64,000 nt of DNA from an uncultured Alphaproteobacteria bacterium (lineage in GTDB: Bacteria > Pseudomonadota > Alphaproteobacteria > RF32 > CAG-239), in the NCBI GenBank assembly GCA_934277545.1, contig CAKQUG010000005.1, positions 95,558-159,557 of the forward strand, in the 5' to 3' direction. This document shows positions 1-9,029 of the stretch, piece after piece. The notes under the pieces are model-generated. The model had not been told where the DNA came from and ran no database searches. It was given only the letters and a program-made list of their open reading frames with translations. The position numbers and the translations under genes are program-made. Position 1 is the first letter of the stretch, and the number at the start of each line of letters is the position of its first letter.

Positions 1-1607
1 AGGCATCGCCCAAATGGTCGCAAATTACGGCGTTTTCGGGGTTAATATCCGCTGCCTGTTCCAAAAAATATACGGCTCTGTCATATTGTCCGGTTCTAAA
101 AAACGCCCAGCCCAAACTGTCTATAATATGCCCTTCGTACGGATAATTGCGGTAAGCCTCCAAAATCATCTGCACCGCATTGTCGATATTTGTGTTATTG
201 TCCAAATATATATACCCTAAATAGTTCATTACATTCGGGTTGCGACCGCTCAATTCCGCCGCTTTATTTAAATATTCAATCGCTTTGTCATAGTCATTTT
301 CCTGATAATAAAGAGCACCCAGCGCATAATAAATCGACCAGCTGGTTTTATCAGGATTTTGCTGAGCCTCCAAGGCTTGATGATATAATCTCAACGCCTC
401 TTTAGTTTGCTTAAGCTCGCGCTCAATATCGGCTAAATTACTCAAAAGCATAGCATTATCTGGGTATTCTTTTAACAATTCGCGCAAATATTTTTCGGCG
501 CCTTTATAGTCCTTTTGAGCGTTAAGGTTTTCAACAACCTTCAGCCGCGCCAAATAATAAGAAGACGCATTTTTGCGGTTAATTTGTCCGTAAATGCGGT
601 TTGCATCGGTATAAAAACCCATATTTTCATAGACATTAGCCAAAGCGAATTTTGTAACTTCATAGTCAGGATTCAAATAAACCGAAGCGGCTAAATAAAC
701 TTGCGCCAGTTCAGGAAAATTTTCCGTGCGGTACATGGTTCCCAAATTAAACATTATTTCGGCAAAACCTTTTTGCGGCGTATCGATTATGGCTGGGCAT
801 GAAGAATTCGTGTTGTCAATTTTCTGACGCAGACTTTCCATTAACAAAGCCATGGCGCCGCTTTCTTTATAATGATTAAAAATCTGCTCGGCCACATTCT
901 TTTGATTATGACGAATATAAAAATTAAGCATTACATCCAGCAAACGATAGTTAATTTCTTCGGAATGTAATTTCAGAAACTTTCTATAAGTTTCATCTGC
1001 TTTTTTATAGTTGCCGGAATAATCATAAATCATTCCGGTGTGCATCAAAGTCAAAACCTCAAACCCTTTGACTTTAATTTTATTCAATGAAGCAATCGCC
1101 GCCTGTTCCTGATGCTCTCCGGCAAAAGACCAAGCGTCAAACAGCGGACGCACAACTTTTTTATAGAAAGGGTCGCGATCAAACTCCGTAATTTCTTTAC
1201 GCACTTTGGCGTATTTGCCTTCTTTAAAATCCTTGGTCGCAACAATAAGAACCGGGAGCAAAGATTTGTTGCCGTTTTCTATATTTTTCTCCGCATAAGC
1301 AGCAGCTTCGTCAAAATTTCCCAAATACAGCATAACACTGGAAATTGCGTTAACGGCATTTTGATTTTGCGGTGATTTTTCCAAAACTATTTTATAATAC
1401 GCAGCAGCGTTTTCATAATCGCGCCGAATAAAAGCGACATGCGCAGCCATGGCCGCGCCGTATAAGGAATCGGAACCGGAAAAAGACGTTTTACTTTCAT
1501 TATCTGTCTTCCGCGATTGTTTCAAAGTTCCAAAATCAAACACATTTTGCGAACAAGCCAAAACGGCGGCGGACAATAAAATAACAGCGCAAACAGTTTT
1601 TTTCATA
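1..1607 (-). CDS. TPR-repeat lipoprotein, C-terminus beyond left edge
   Basis: About 535 residues are visible and the reading frame is still open at the window edge. The N-terminus is a lipoprotein signal (MKKTVCAVILLSAAVLAC, Cys18 as lipidation site), so the protein is probably anchored to a membrane facing the periplasm. The rest is helical and contains TPR units, clearest in YALGALYYQENDYDKAIEYL and the following repeat with NVMNYLGYIYLD, then DSLGWAFFRTGQYDRAVYFL. TPR lipoproteins of this length are common in alphaproteobacteria and usually act as assembly scaffolds; the partner is not known here. An in-frame ATG 12 bases upstream (1619) is an alternative start; the chosen ATG has GAGAG just before it. 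It is divergent from the uracil-DNA glycosylase gene. Confidence 0.8.
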
Positions 1608-1695
1608 ACATCTCTCATAACTTTTTACCCTAATGCACAATCAATCTGTATAATATATAAAATTTATTAGCAATGTGTAAAGAGTCTTTATCATA

Positions 1696-1723
1696 TTGCA
1701 AAAAATGTATTTTAGGATATGAT
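1696..1723 (+). promoter_or_regulatory. possible promoter of the uracil-DNA glycosylase gene
   Basis: TTGCAA and TATGAT are separated by 16 bases, about 20 bases before the start codon. This is a reasonable sigma-70 match, but the region is AT-rich, so chance matches are expected. Confidence 0.35.
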
Positions 1724-1743
1724 TAGCGGTAACGGATAAAAAA

Positions 1744-2541
1744 ATGGAAGATTTAGAAGAAATATTGCGTTGGTATATGCTGGGCGGAGTTGATGAAATC
1801 TGCGCCGCCGAACCGTTTAACGCTTTAACAAAACCGGCTCCGGCCGTTTCCAAAGCGGAAGCACCGGCGCCAAGCGCATTTGCACAGTCTTCCGCACCGC
1901 AGCGCCCGGCCACTACTCTGCTGGCGCAAAGCAGCAACAGCGCCTGCATAAACGCCCGCGAAACTTGCGCGGCCGCTCAATCTTTGAACGAGCTTAAAAA
2001 CGCTATGGAAAAATTTGAAGGTTGTTCGCTTAAGTTTTCGGCAAATTCCACCGTGTTCGGCAACGGAAATCCGGCAGCGCCTGTTATGTTTATAGGTGAA
2101 GCGCCGGGAGCCGATGAAGATATGCAGGGAAAACCTTTTGTGGGGCGCAGCGGACAACTATTAAGCAAAATGCTGGAAGCAATCGGCTTAAGACGCGAAG
2201 ACTGCTATATTACCAACGTTTTACCATGGAGACCACCCGGAAACCGTACGCCTACAGACGGCGAAGTTGCGGTTTGCCTGCCGTTTTTACAGCGGCAGAT
2301 AGAATTGGTTAAGCCCAAATGCATATTCTTGCTGGGCGCCAGCGCCGCCAACGCTTTGCTGGACAATACCGACAGCATTTCGCATTTGCGCGGAAAAATT
2401 TTGGACTATAGAATGTCAAACGGTGAAATAATACCGGCCTTATGTAGCTACCATCCGGCTTATTTGCTGCGTTCGCCTCAGCAAAAATCTAAGTCTTGGA
2501 GCGATTTGTTGCGCCTGCAGAGAAAATTGCAGGAAAATTGA
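1744..2541 (+). CDS. uracil-DNA glycosylase, family 4-type
   Basis: Removes uracil from DNA to start base-excision repair. 265 residues: the first ~85 are Ala/Pro-rich and low in complexity, then the glycosylase domain. Family motifs are clear: GEAPGADEDMQGKPFVG (uracil pocket and catalytic loop region), YITNVLPWRPPGNRTPT, and near the end SYHPAYLLRSP, which holds the HPA-type motif. The first iron-sulfur cysteine lies in FEGCSLK; the usual second Cys of a CxxC pair is a Lys, as I recall for other alphaproteobacterial members. The arginine-rich loop of UdgX is not present, so cross-linking activity is not suggested. It stands alone, divergent from the TPR lipoprotein. Confidence 0.88.
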   Translation: MEDLEEILRWYMLGGVDEICAAEPFNALTKPAPAVSKAEAPAPSAFAQSSAPQRPATTLLAQSSNSACINARETCAAAQSLNELKNAMEKFEGCSLKFSANSTVFGNGNPAAPVMFIGEAPGADEDMQGKPFVGRSGQLLSKMLEAIGLRREDCYITNVLPWRPPGNRTPTDGEVAVCLPFLQRQIELVKPKCIFLLGASAANALLDNTDSISHLRGKILDYRMSNGEIIPALCSYHPAYLLRSPQQKSKSWSDLLRLQRKLQEN

Positions 2542-2619
2542 TTTTTTGAAAAAATTAAGGAAAATTAAACAATAAAGTTATATATATGTTAACATATTTA
2601 ACCCTTTGGAGTGATAAAG

Positions 2620-3327
2620 ATGCGTATGTTTAATAAAATTTTAGTTTCAGGTATCAGCCTTTTGACAATTTTTGCCTTGGTGAATCCGGCCATTGCTGGA
2701 GAAAAAGATGGAGATGCAGAGTCTTCTAATGCCGGCGCTATTTTGTTCCGTATAGAAAATATTAAGCCGATTACCAACAACGACGGTTTAATTGACAAAT
2801 GCACCTTTATGGTAACAGCATTTAACCGCATGGATAAAGCAGTAAAAGAAGCTAAGCTGAATTTTAAGTGGGCTGACAATATCTCGGGCAAATATGTGAT
2901 TGACGGAACCGATATTAAAGTAAACAGCGGAAACGATGCCCAAACCAAAATTACATCGGATATTACGCTTTCCGACATTGCTCCACACACTCAAAAAAGT
3001 TTTGAAGCCAGCGTTAACACCGACAAATGCTTTTTATTGTTTGACAACTTAAACTACAAAGTTGAATCCTGCATGAACGAAGGCGACAAAGTAGAAATTA
3101 AAAACAGCAAAGTCGTCAGCAAAACCGAAGGCTGCAAAGACAACTTTGACTATATTGACTCCAAGAACCCTGAATATTATTCCGAATTTAAAGACGTGCC
3201 GGAAAGCGTGATTGCCAAACAGGCCGAAGCGGAAAAAAACAATGAAGTTGCAAAAATTTCCGAAGATTATCAAAACGCTATGATCAATATGCAAAAAGCC
3301 GGCGAAAATTTGGACGCTATTAAATAA
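2620..3327 (+). CDS. secreted protein of unknown function (first of a related pair)
   Basis: 235 residues with a Sec signal peptide (MRMFNKILVSG..., cleavage likely after NPAIA). I do not recognise a family. The start is the ATG preceded by TTTGGAG at good spacing; a GTG nine bases upstream overlaps that Shine-Dalgarno and is rejected. The middle looks beta-rich and has five Cys (DKCTF, TDKCF, ESCMN, EGCKD among them). The last ~45 residues are charged and probably helical. The next gene, 27 bases downstream, encodes a protein with the same plan (an early Cys, a K-x-W segment, then a CF-LD/CFLLFD segment), so the two are probably diverged tandem paralogues in one operon. Periplasmic location is inferred from the signal peptide. 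Confidence 0.75.
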   Translation: MRMFNKILVSGISLLTIFALVNPAIAGEKDGDAESSNAGAILFRIENIKPITNNDGLIDKCTFMVTAFNRMDKAVKEAKLNFKWADNISGKYVIDGTDIKVNSGNDAQTKITSDITLSDIAPHTQKSFEASVNTDKCFLLFDNLNYKVESCMNEGDKVEIKNSKVVSKTEGCKDNFDYIDSKNPEYYSEFKDVPESVIAKQAEAEKNNEVAKISEDYQNAMINMQKAGENLDAIK

Positions 3328-3354
3328 TCCACTATCATTTCACGGAGGGCGGAT

Positions 3355-3987
3355 ATGCTGAAAAAACTTTGTTTATTAACGGTTTTGTTTTGGGGAATAA
3401 ATACGGCGCAAGCGCAAATGTTTGCTCCGCAGCAAAGCACAACCGGCAGCAAACCGGCGCAGGCTAAAGCCCAAACAGCAACCGCTACTTCCACCCCAAG
3501 CGCTGACAAGCCGCTGTTGGACGAAAACGGCGCCCCAAACTATGTTGTCAGAAACTTTGCGGAATCTTCACAGGAAAAAAAATATGACAACACCGAGCGT
3601 AAAGTCTTTACGCTTAAAATGGTAAACGGAGAAATTGTAACAGACAATCCGCCGCGCTCAATTTTAATATCTTATGAAAATTATCAAATAAATAAAAGTT
3701 TTGATAACTGGATACGCTGTTCTTTACGCATTTATGTGCTGAACGACTTAACCGAAAGAATTAACAATTTCAGTTTTAAGCTTCATTGGCCGGAAATGGA
3801 CACTTCAATTCAAATGAACAGACTGAATCCGGGTGTTAGAACCTATAAAGATGTGGTTTTGCTCGGCGAAGGCTGTTTCAATTTGGATAAAGCTCCGACA
3901 GTGGAAGTTAACCGCTGCCGTGTAAAGGGAATGACACAAGAACAATGCGCCGACGCCGTAAAGTGGTTTCAAAGCAAAAAGAACTAA
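3355..3987 (+). CDS. secreted protein of unknown function (second of a related pair)
   Basis: 210 residues with signal peptide MLKKLCLLTVLFWGINTAQA. A low-complexity Ala/Gln/Thr/Pro stretch (about residues 22-60) is followed by a compact domain with NWIRCSLRIYVLND, FKLHWPEM and a Cys-rich end (EGCFNLDKAP, VNRCRVKGMTQEQCADAV). It resembles the preceding protein in the order of Cys and aromatic positions. Preceded by an excellent ribosome site (GGAGGGCGGATATG). The gene ends just before a strong bidirectional terminator, so the pair forms one transcript. No function can be assigned. Confidence 0.75.
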   Translation: MLKKLCLLTVLFWGINTAQAQMFAPQQSTTGSKPAQAKAQTATATSTPSADKPLLDENGAPNYVVRNFAESSQEKKYDNTERKVFTLKMVNGEIVTDNPPRSILISYENYQINKSFDNWIRCSLRIYVLNDLTERINNFSFKLHWPEMDTSIQMNRLNPGVRTYKDVVLLGEGCFNLDKAPTVEVNRCRVKGMTQEQCADAVKWFQSKKN

Positions 3988-4004
3988 ATCTGCCAATTTA
4001 TAAA

Positions 4005-4047
4005 AACACCTCTGAGTTTCAGCTGAAAACTCGGAGGTGTTTTTTGT
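4005..4047. terminator. bidirectional rho-independent terminator
   Basis: A 15-bp stem with one G-T wobble (AACACCTCTGAGTTT pairs with AAACTCGGAGGTGTT) is followed by TTTTTGTTT on the plus strand and preceded by AAAA, giving a U-tract on the minus strand. It sits between the convergent secreted-protein operon and the OmpH-like gene and can serve both. Confidence 0.88.
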
Positions 4048-4082
4048 TTAAAAACGTTATATATAAACGGTTCAGGCGTTTT

Positions 4083-4562
4083 TTATTTAACCATATCAAC
4101 TACGGAATCCGTAATATCAACACCGCCGTTAACAACAGAACCTTTGCTGATGATAACCTTCAGGTCTTCTTTGTCGGCAACCGATTTAATAATGTCATTC
4201 AATTTTTGGTCAGAGGCCTGCAAAGCTGAAGCATACATTTTATCAAAATTTTCTTTTTTAGCGTTGATTTCCGCCAAATATTTTTCTGATTCCTTCTTTT
4301 TAGCGTCTTCATCACTGATTTTTGCTAATTTTGCATTAGCCTTGTCCGCCATTTTTTTCAATTCATCAATTTGATTTGCGCGCTCAACTCTCAACGCCGC
4401 CACATCTTTAGATTCCGTAAGCACACGCTGAACATCGACAACCGCAAATTTAGGTTCGTTATTGCTTGACAACATTCTGGTTGCAGCAGCAGTAACCACG
4501 GCCGTAAACAACGCAACACAAAAAATCAATCCGTAATTCGGGCTATTGTCAAATCTGGACAT
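4083..4562 (-). CDS. OmpH/Skp-like periplasmic protein, membrane-anchored
   Basis: 159 residues. A hydrophobic segment at about residues 11-30 without a good cleavage site suggests an uncleaved anchor. The rest fits the OmpH/Skp fold: a short beta segment (KFAVVDVQRVL), a long Lys/Ala/Glu-rich coiled coil (about 55-125), then a closing segment (DLKVIISKGSVVNGGVDIT). Skp chaperones hold unfolded outer-membrane proteins in the periplasm; canonical Skp has a cleaved signal and lies after bamA. Here the gene stands alone, so a Skp-like role is inference. TAAAGGAG precedes the ATG. Confidence 0.72.
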   Translation of the reverse strand: MSRFDNSPNYGLIFCVALFTAVVTAAATRMLSSNNEPKFAVVDVQRVLTESKDVAALRVERANQIDELKKMADKANAKLAKISDEDAKKKESEKYLAEINAKKENFDKMYASALQASDQKLNDIIKSVADKEDLKVIISKGSVVNGGVDITDSVVDMVK

Positions 4563-4651
4563 TTGTTTCTCCTTTAATTAAAAACACAACTTTATGTTAA
4601 CGATTTTTTTAACCTTTTCAAGATATTTCAGCCGGAAAATCACAATAAATA

Positions 4652-4679
4652 TTGACGCAAAAACAAAAATATTTATGAT
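4652..4679 (+). promoter_or_regulatory. probable promoter for dgkA-hemW
   Basis: TTGACG, a 16-base spacer and TATGAT, ending about 20 bases before the dgkA start and just before its AAAGGAG ribosome site. Confidence 0.45.
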
Positions 4680-4698
4680 AAACGCAAAGGAGTAAAAA

Positions 4699-5067
4699 AT
4701 GAAAGCAACAGACACCGGAATTAAAAGAATTTTAAAGGCTTTTATCTATTCCCGCGACGGCTTTACCGCAGCCTTCAAAAGCGAAGCGGCGCTACGGCAG
4801 GATTTAGCGGTTTTTACGGTGTTTTCAATTATTGCCGTCTGTCTTAGTATGCCGGTTTGGCAAAAAGCCCTGCTTATTTCAAGTCTGCTGTTTATTGTGA
4901 TTATGGAATTGGTAAACACTGCCGTGGAAGTGGTTATCGACCGCATTTCGCCGGATTATCATGAACTTTCCAAAAAAGCGAAAGACATCGGCAGCTTGTT
5001 GGTTTTACTTTCATTTATCAATGCCTTGATTTTGTGGGGGGCGTTTTTATATCCGCTGTTTTTTTAG
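4699..5067 (+). CDS. dgkA: diacylglycerol kinase (DgkA family)
   Basis: 122 residues, normal length for the small trimeric integral-membrane kinase that phosphorylates diacylglycerol (or undecaprenol) with ATP and recycles lipid at the inner membrane. An N-terminal amphipathic stretch contains the conserved AFIYSRDGFTAAFKSEAALRQ region with the catalytic Glu. Helix 2 carries ELVNTAVEVVIDRISPDYHELSKKAKD, the family signature. Three membrane helices are evident. Preceded by AAAGGAG. The stop codon is directly followed by the hemW ATG, so the two are translationally coupled. Confidence 0.92.
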   Translation: MKATDTGIKRILKAFIYSRDGFTAAFKSEAALRQDLAVFTVFSIIAVCLSMPVWQKALLISSLLFIVIMELVNTAVEVVIDRISPDYHELSKKAKDIGSLLVLLSFINALILWGAFLYPLFF

Positions 5068-6162
5068 ATGTACCAGCCTCAAGATTTAGCCGTATACATT
5101 CATTGGCCGTTTTGCAAAAGCAAATGCCCTTATTGTGATTTTTATAAAGAATTGTCAAAAAATTGTAATGAAGAAAAGCTGATTGCCGAATATCTGGAAG
5201 CCTTAAAAAAATATCATGATTTGTTGCCGGAACGCCGCGTTAAATCCATATTTTTCGGCGGCGGCACCCCTTCTCTTATAAGTCCGAAAAACATAGAAAA
5301 AATCATAAATTTCATCTGCAAAAATCAAAGCATTACCGACAATTTTGAAATTTCCTTGGAAGCCAACCCCAACAGCAATCACCCGGGTATGTTTAAGGAC
5401 TTGAAAGCCGCCGGAATCAACCGTTTGTCTTTGGGAGTGCAAGCCTTAAATGACGAAGACCTGCGCTTTTTGGGACGTACACACAGTCTGTCGGAAGCCC
5501 GCCGCAGCCTTGAGGAAATTGTGAGAATTTTTGCCAATCATTCCGCCGATTTAATTTACGCCCGGCCGCGGCAAACAGTTGAAAACTGGCGGCAGGAACT
5601 TGCCGAAATCTGTGGCTACGGACTGAAACACTTGTCGCTTTATCAGCTGACCATTGAAGAAAACACGGTGTTTTACCGCAAAAACGTCAAAGCGCTCAAT
5701 GATGAAACTGCAGCCGATTTATACTCATTTACCAGCGGATATTTAGCCGAACACGGTTATAATTTATACGAAGTATCAAATTTTGCACAGCCTGGTTTTG
5801 AGAGCCGACATAATTTAACCTATTGGCAAGGCGGAGATTACATAGGTATCGGCAAATCGGCGCAAGGCAGATTGACTTTAAACGGTGATTTTTTCGCGAT
5901 TGATTATCCCTTTATCAATGAAAAAATTTCCGCCGCCGAACGCGCGGAAGAACTTATAATTACCGGATTGCGACTTGTGCAGGGTATAAACAAAGCTACA
6001 TTTCAAAAAATTATCGGCGCACCTTTGGAAAAATTTGTAAACACCGACAAACTTAAAGAATTGTCTGAGCTCGGATTATTAAAAGATACATCGCAAAACT
6101 TAACCGCCACACCGCAAGGCTTTTTAGTTTTAAACACGCTGATTTACGAGCTTTGTCTTTAA
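5068..6162 (+). CDS. hemW: radical SAM protein HemW (CPO-like)
   Basis: 364 residues, usual for HemW, a radical SAM protein that binds haem and is thought to act as a haem chaperone; it is often mislabelled coproporphyrinogen III oxidase HemN. The [4Fe-4S] motif is CKSKCPYCDF, followed by FFGGGTPSL (SAM binding) and RLSLGVQALNDEDLRFLGR. The C-terminal part has NLTYWQGGDYIGIGKSAQGR, the HemW/HemN core. HemN's extra N-terminal residues are absent. One oddity: the segment DLIYARPRQT has Arg where I expect Gly (ARPGQT). No separate ribosome site; translation probably follows from dgkA. The last four bases overlap the convergent membrane-protein gene. Confidence 0.88.
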   Translation: MYQPQDLAVYIHWPFCKSKCPYCDFYKELSKNCNEEKLIAEYLEALKKYHDLLPERRVKSIFFGGGTPSLISPKNIEKIINFICKNQSITDNFEISLEANPNSNHPGMFKDLKAAGINRLSLGVQALNDEDLRFLGRTHSLSEARRSLEEIVRIFANHSADLIYARPRQTVENWRQELAEICGYGLKHLSLYQLTIEENTVFYRKNVKALNDETAADLYSFTSGYLAEHGYNLYEVSNFAQPGFESRHNLTYWQGGDYIGIGKSAQGRLTLNGDFFAIDYPFINEKISAAERAEELIITGLRLVQGINKATFQKIIGAPLEKFVNTDKLKELSELGLLKDTSQNLTATPQGFLVLNTLIYELCL

Positions 6163-7064
6163 TCGCTGATACCATAGCCGCCGTTAACCAGCACCACAAG
6201 CAGCAGCAAAAAAAACATCATGGCGAATCCGGCGCGCACCGAAACGCCGTCGGGAATTTTATAGTGCCGATTCAAGGCAAAAACAAAAAACGGAGCCACC
6301 AGCAACAAGGCTGTTACATATCCCGGATTGGGAGCTGCGCGCAGAGCCATGGTTTTAGCGGTAATCAGCGCGGCGCTGAACCCAATCAGATAACCGCCGA
6401 TTTTCCACATTTTTTGCGAAAACACTTCACCCGCTTTCTGCTTAAAAGAAAATTCTCGGCGATGCTGAATATAACATTTCAAATTATAGCATCCGCTGAC
6501 AAAAGTAGCAACCGACAAATAATAGGCGATTGACTGCCATACCGACGAACCGCCCAAGGCAATGTATTTGGTGATAATGCTCATTCCGGCCAGGGCGAAA
6601 ACCGCCGGCATAATATAACGCGCGGTTTGCCGCGATACTCGCGTGTTTATCATTTGCCAATAGCAAAATGTAAAACCGAACAAAACCAAGAGAAGAGTAA
6701 TAAAAACGTTACCTTGCCGCGTAAGCGCAAAAAATTCCTCAGGCGTCAACATCCACCATAAAAACGTTGTAACCAGCACTGTTATCGCCATAAAACGCGA
6801 AGTCGGACCGGCGCCGTATTTGGCCGAAGCAAAAAACAAGTGCGAATCGTATATGCCGATAAGCCAGCCCTGAAAAATCAGCAAGCCCCAATAATAAGCG
6901 CTGGTCGGCACCGGAAAAAACACCAACAGCGGCATAAACAAAAAAGATATGCCGAAACCGCGCCATATCCCCAAAACATAGCCGTCTACCTTGTAATGCT
7001 GATTAAACAAGGTATAAACCGCCGTAAAAAATCCGTATATTAACCCATTGACAATCCATAACAT
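6159..7064 (-). CDS. ten-helix membrane protein, drug/metabolite-transporter-like
   Basis: 301 residues that are almost entirely hydrophobic, with about ten predicted helices arranged as two halves separated by a polar loop (about residues 195-215, YIQHRREFSFKQKAGEV). This is the size and layout of EamA/DMT-superfamily exporters, but I see no diagnostic motif, so the substrate is unknown. The start has no clear Shine-Dalgarno. It lies 36 bases downstream of uup on the same strand and may be co-transcribed. Confidence 0.6.
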   Translation of the reverse strand: MLWIVNGLIYGFFTAVYTLFNQHYKVDGYVLGIWRGFGISFLFMPLLVFFPVPTSAYYWGLLIFQGWLIGIYDSHLFFASAKYGAGPTSRFMAITVLVTTFLWWMLTPEEFFALTRQGNVFITLLLVLFGFTFCYWQMINTRVSRQTARYIMPAVFALAGMSIITKYIALGGSSVWQSIAYYLSVATFVSGCYNLKCYIQHRREFSFKQKAGEVFSQKMWKIGGYLIGFSAALITAKTMALRAAPNPGYVTALLLVAPFFVFALNRHYKIPDGVSVRAGFAMMFFLLLLVVLVNGGYGISD

Positions 7065-7100
7065 AAAAAGTTATGTAATCAGCCGCCGGGCTTTTTCAAG

Positions 7101-8909
7101 TCAGGAATTTTCCAGCTCATCGGCTTTCATCTGCACTTCAAGCCATTGATTTTCCATTTCTTCCAATTTTTCTTTGTTTGCGGCAAGTTTGGAAGTAAGC
7201 TCATCAAATTTTTGCGGATCATCGGTATAAAGATTAGCATTGCCCAAAGCAACCTCTATAGCTTTATTTTCTTCGCCTAATTTTTCAATTTCTTTCGGCA
7301 GATTTTCCAGTATATACTGTTCTTTATAGCTTAATTTCTGCGTTTTATTTTTTTCACGAACTTTCGGTTCTTCTTTTGCTACCTGCTTGCGGGCGTCCTT
7401 TTTAAGCGGAATACCTTTGAGCTTTTCCAACAATTCCGAATAAGAACCTACATGTTCATAAACCGTACCGTCGCCGCGCATATAAATTAAAGATGTCGCC
7501 ACTTTATCCATAAAATCGCGGTCATGGCTGACGATTAAAATTGTGCCTTCATAGTCGTCCAAAACTTCTTGCAGCAAATCCAGCGTATCCATATCCAAAT
7601 CATTGGTAGGCTCGTCCAAAACTAAAAAATTAGATTGTTTAGCCAACGCCAGTGCCAGCATTAAACGATTTTTTTCACCACCGGAAAGCGTGGAAACCGG
7701 ACATTGCGCCTGATCTGGCTTAAATAGAAAATCTTTCAAATAGGCAACCACATGCCTAAAATGTCCCCTCACCCAAATATGGTCGCCCTCATTGCACAGA
7801 GTTTTCCACAAAGTTTTTTTCGGGTCAAGAGTAATACGGTTTTGGTCAAAATAGGCTTCTTCCAAATTCTTGCCGATACGCACAAAACCCGAATCCGGCT
7901 CAAGACGTTTGGTCAACAGCTTTATCAATGTGGTTTTACCGGAACCATTCGGGCCGACAATACCGATTTTGTTGCCTTTAATCACCCGAATGGAAAAATC
8001 TTTAACAATTTCTCTGTCGCCGAATGATTTACTGATATGCTTGGCTTCTATTACCATTTTAGAACGCAACTCAGCCGTTTCTGCTTCCAAGTTGACAGAA
8101 CCTGTCATTTTTATTTGCTCGCGACGCTCCTGACGCAGCTGTTGCAGCCGACGTAAACGTCCCATATTGCGGCGGCGGCGTGCGGTTACTCCTTTATGCA
8201 GCCATTCTGTTTCTTCGGCAATTTTTTTATTTAAGGCTTTCTGTTCGATAATTTCTTGCTCAATAACCTGGTCTTCCCAGTCTTCAAAAGCAGAAAATCC
8301 TTTGTTATTGCGGCGCAAAATTCCTCTATCCAGCCAAAATGTGGTTTGTGAAATATGGTCTAAAAACATCCGGTCGTGGCTGATAACGATTACAGCTCCG
8401 CTAAATCTTTTAATTAAGTCTTCCAATTTTTCAATAGTGGTAATATCTAAATGGTTAGTCGGCTCATCAAGCAGTAAAATATCCGGCTCACCGATTAACG
8501 AGCGAGCCAAAGCCGCCTTGCGCCGTTCACCGCCGGAAGACTGTTCGGGATTTTGATTTTCATTTATGGCAAAATATTCTATCAATTTATCCGCTCGATA
8601 GGTTTGATTTTGCTCGTTTTTCGGCAATCCGGCCTCAACCACTTCGCGCAGAGTTTTAAAACCGGTAAAATCCGGTTCCTGCGGCATATAGCCGATACGA
8701 ACACCCGGCTGAATAAAAAACTCGGCTTCATCCGGTTCAATTTCTTGAGCAATAACTTTTAACAGTGTGGATTTTCCGCAACCGTTGCGTCCGACCAAAC
8801 AAATTTTATCCCCGCGGTTAATATATAAATCAACATCCGTAAACAGCGGATTTAAGCCAAAGCTCAGTTTGGCACCGCGAATTGTATATATAGGAGCTTC
8901 TACAACCAT
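7101..8909 (-). CDS. uup: ABC-F ATPase Uup
   Basis: 602 residues with two ABC ATPase cassettes and no membrane segments, the ABC-F plan. Cassette 1: Walker A GRNGCGKST, signature SSGGERRKAAL, Walker B LLLDEPTNHLD. Cassette 2: GPNGSGKTT, LSGGEKNRLMLALAL, LVLDEPTNDLD. The linker between cassettes is helical and basic. A C-terminal coiled coil (about residues 515-600, Lys/Glu-rich) is the Uup-specific DNA-binding region and separates it from EttA. ABC-F proteins act at the ribosome; Uup also affects precise excision and branched DNA. Preceded by a weak AAAGG-type site. Confidence 0.9.
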   Translation of the reverse strand: MVVEAPIYTIRGAKLSFGLNPLFTDVDLYINRGDKICLVGRNGCGKSTLLKVIAQEIEPDEAEFFIQPGVRIGYMPQEPDFTGFKTLREVVEAGLPKNEQNQTYRADKLIEYFAINENQNPEQSSGGERRKAALARSLIGEPDILLLDEPTNHLDITTIEKLEDLIKRFSGAVIVISHDRMFLDHISQTTFWLDRGILRRNNKGFSAFEDWEDQVIEQEIIEQKALNKKIAEETEWLHKGVTARRRRNMGRLRRLQQLRQERREQIKMTGSVNLEAETAELRSKMVIEAKHISKSFGDREIVKDFSIRVIKGNKIGIVGPNGSGKTTLIKLLTKRLEPDSGFVRIGKNLEEAYFDQNRITLDPKKTLWKTLCNEGDHIWVRGHFRHVVAYLKDFLFKPDQAQCPVSTLSGGEKNRLMLALALAKQSNFLVLDEPTNDLDMDTLDLLQEVLDDYEGTILIVSHDRDFMDKVATSLIYMRGDGTVYEHVGSYSELLEKLKGIPLKKDARKQVAKEEPKVREKNKTQKLSYKEQYILENLPKEIEKLGEENKAIEVALGNANLYTDDPQKFDELTSKLAANKEKLEEMENQWLEVQMKADELENS

Positions 8910-8984
8910 TTTTTCAAACCTTTCTTGCTTTTATCTAAACTAAAATCGCAAATAATACAAGAGATTTATCTTTGATGGCGGTTT

Positions 8985-9013
8985 GAAAAAAGCGAGGCCG
9001 CTTTAACCTCGCT
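8985..9013 (-). terminator. terminator of the rnj transcript
   Basis: AGCGAGG pairs with CCTCGCT around a nine-base loop and, on the minus strand, is followed by TTTTTT. It lies 17 bases past the rnj stop codon and closes the nuoLMN-birA-rnj transcript before uup. Confidence 0.82.
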
Positions 9014-9029
9014 TACAAATTACTTAATT

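Noticed and set aside
6153..6533. 126-codon plus-strand frame after hemW
   Set aside because: Antisense to a clean ten-helix membrane protein; His/Gln-rich shadow composition without motifs.
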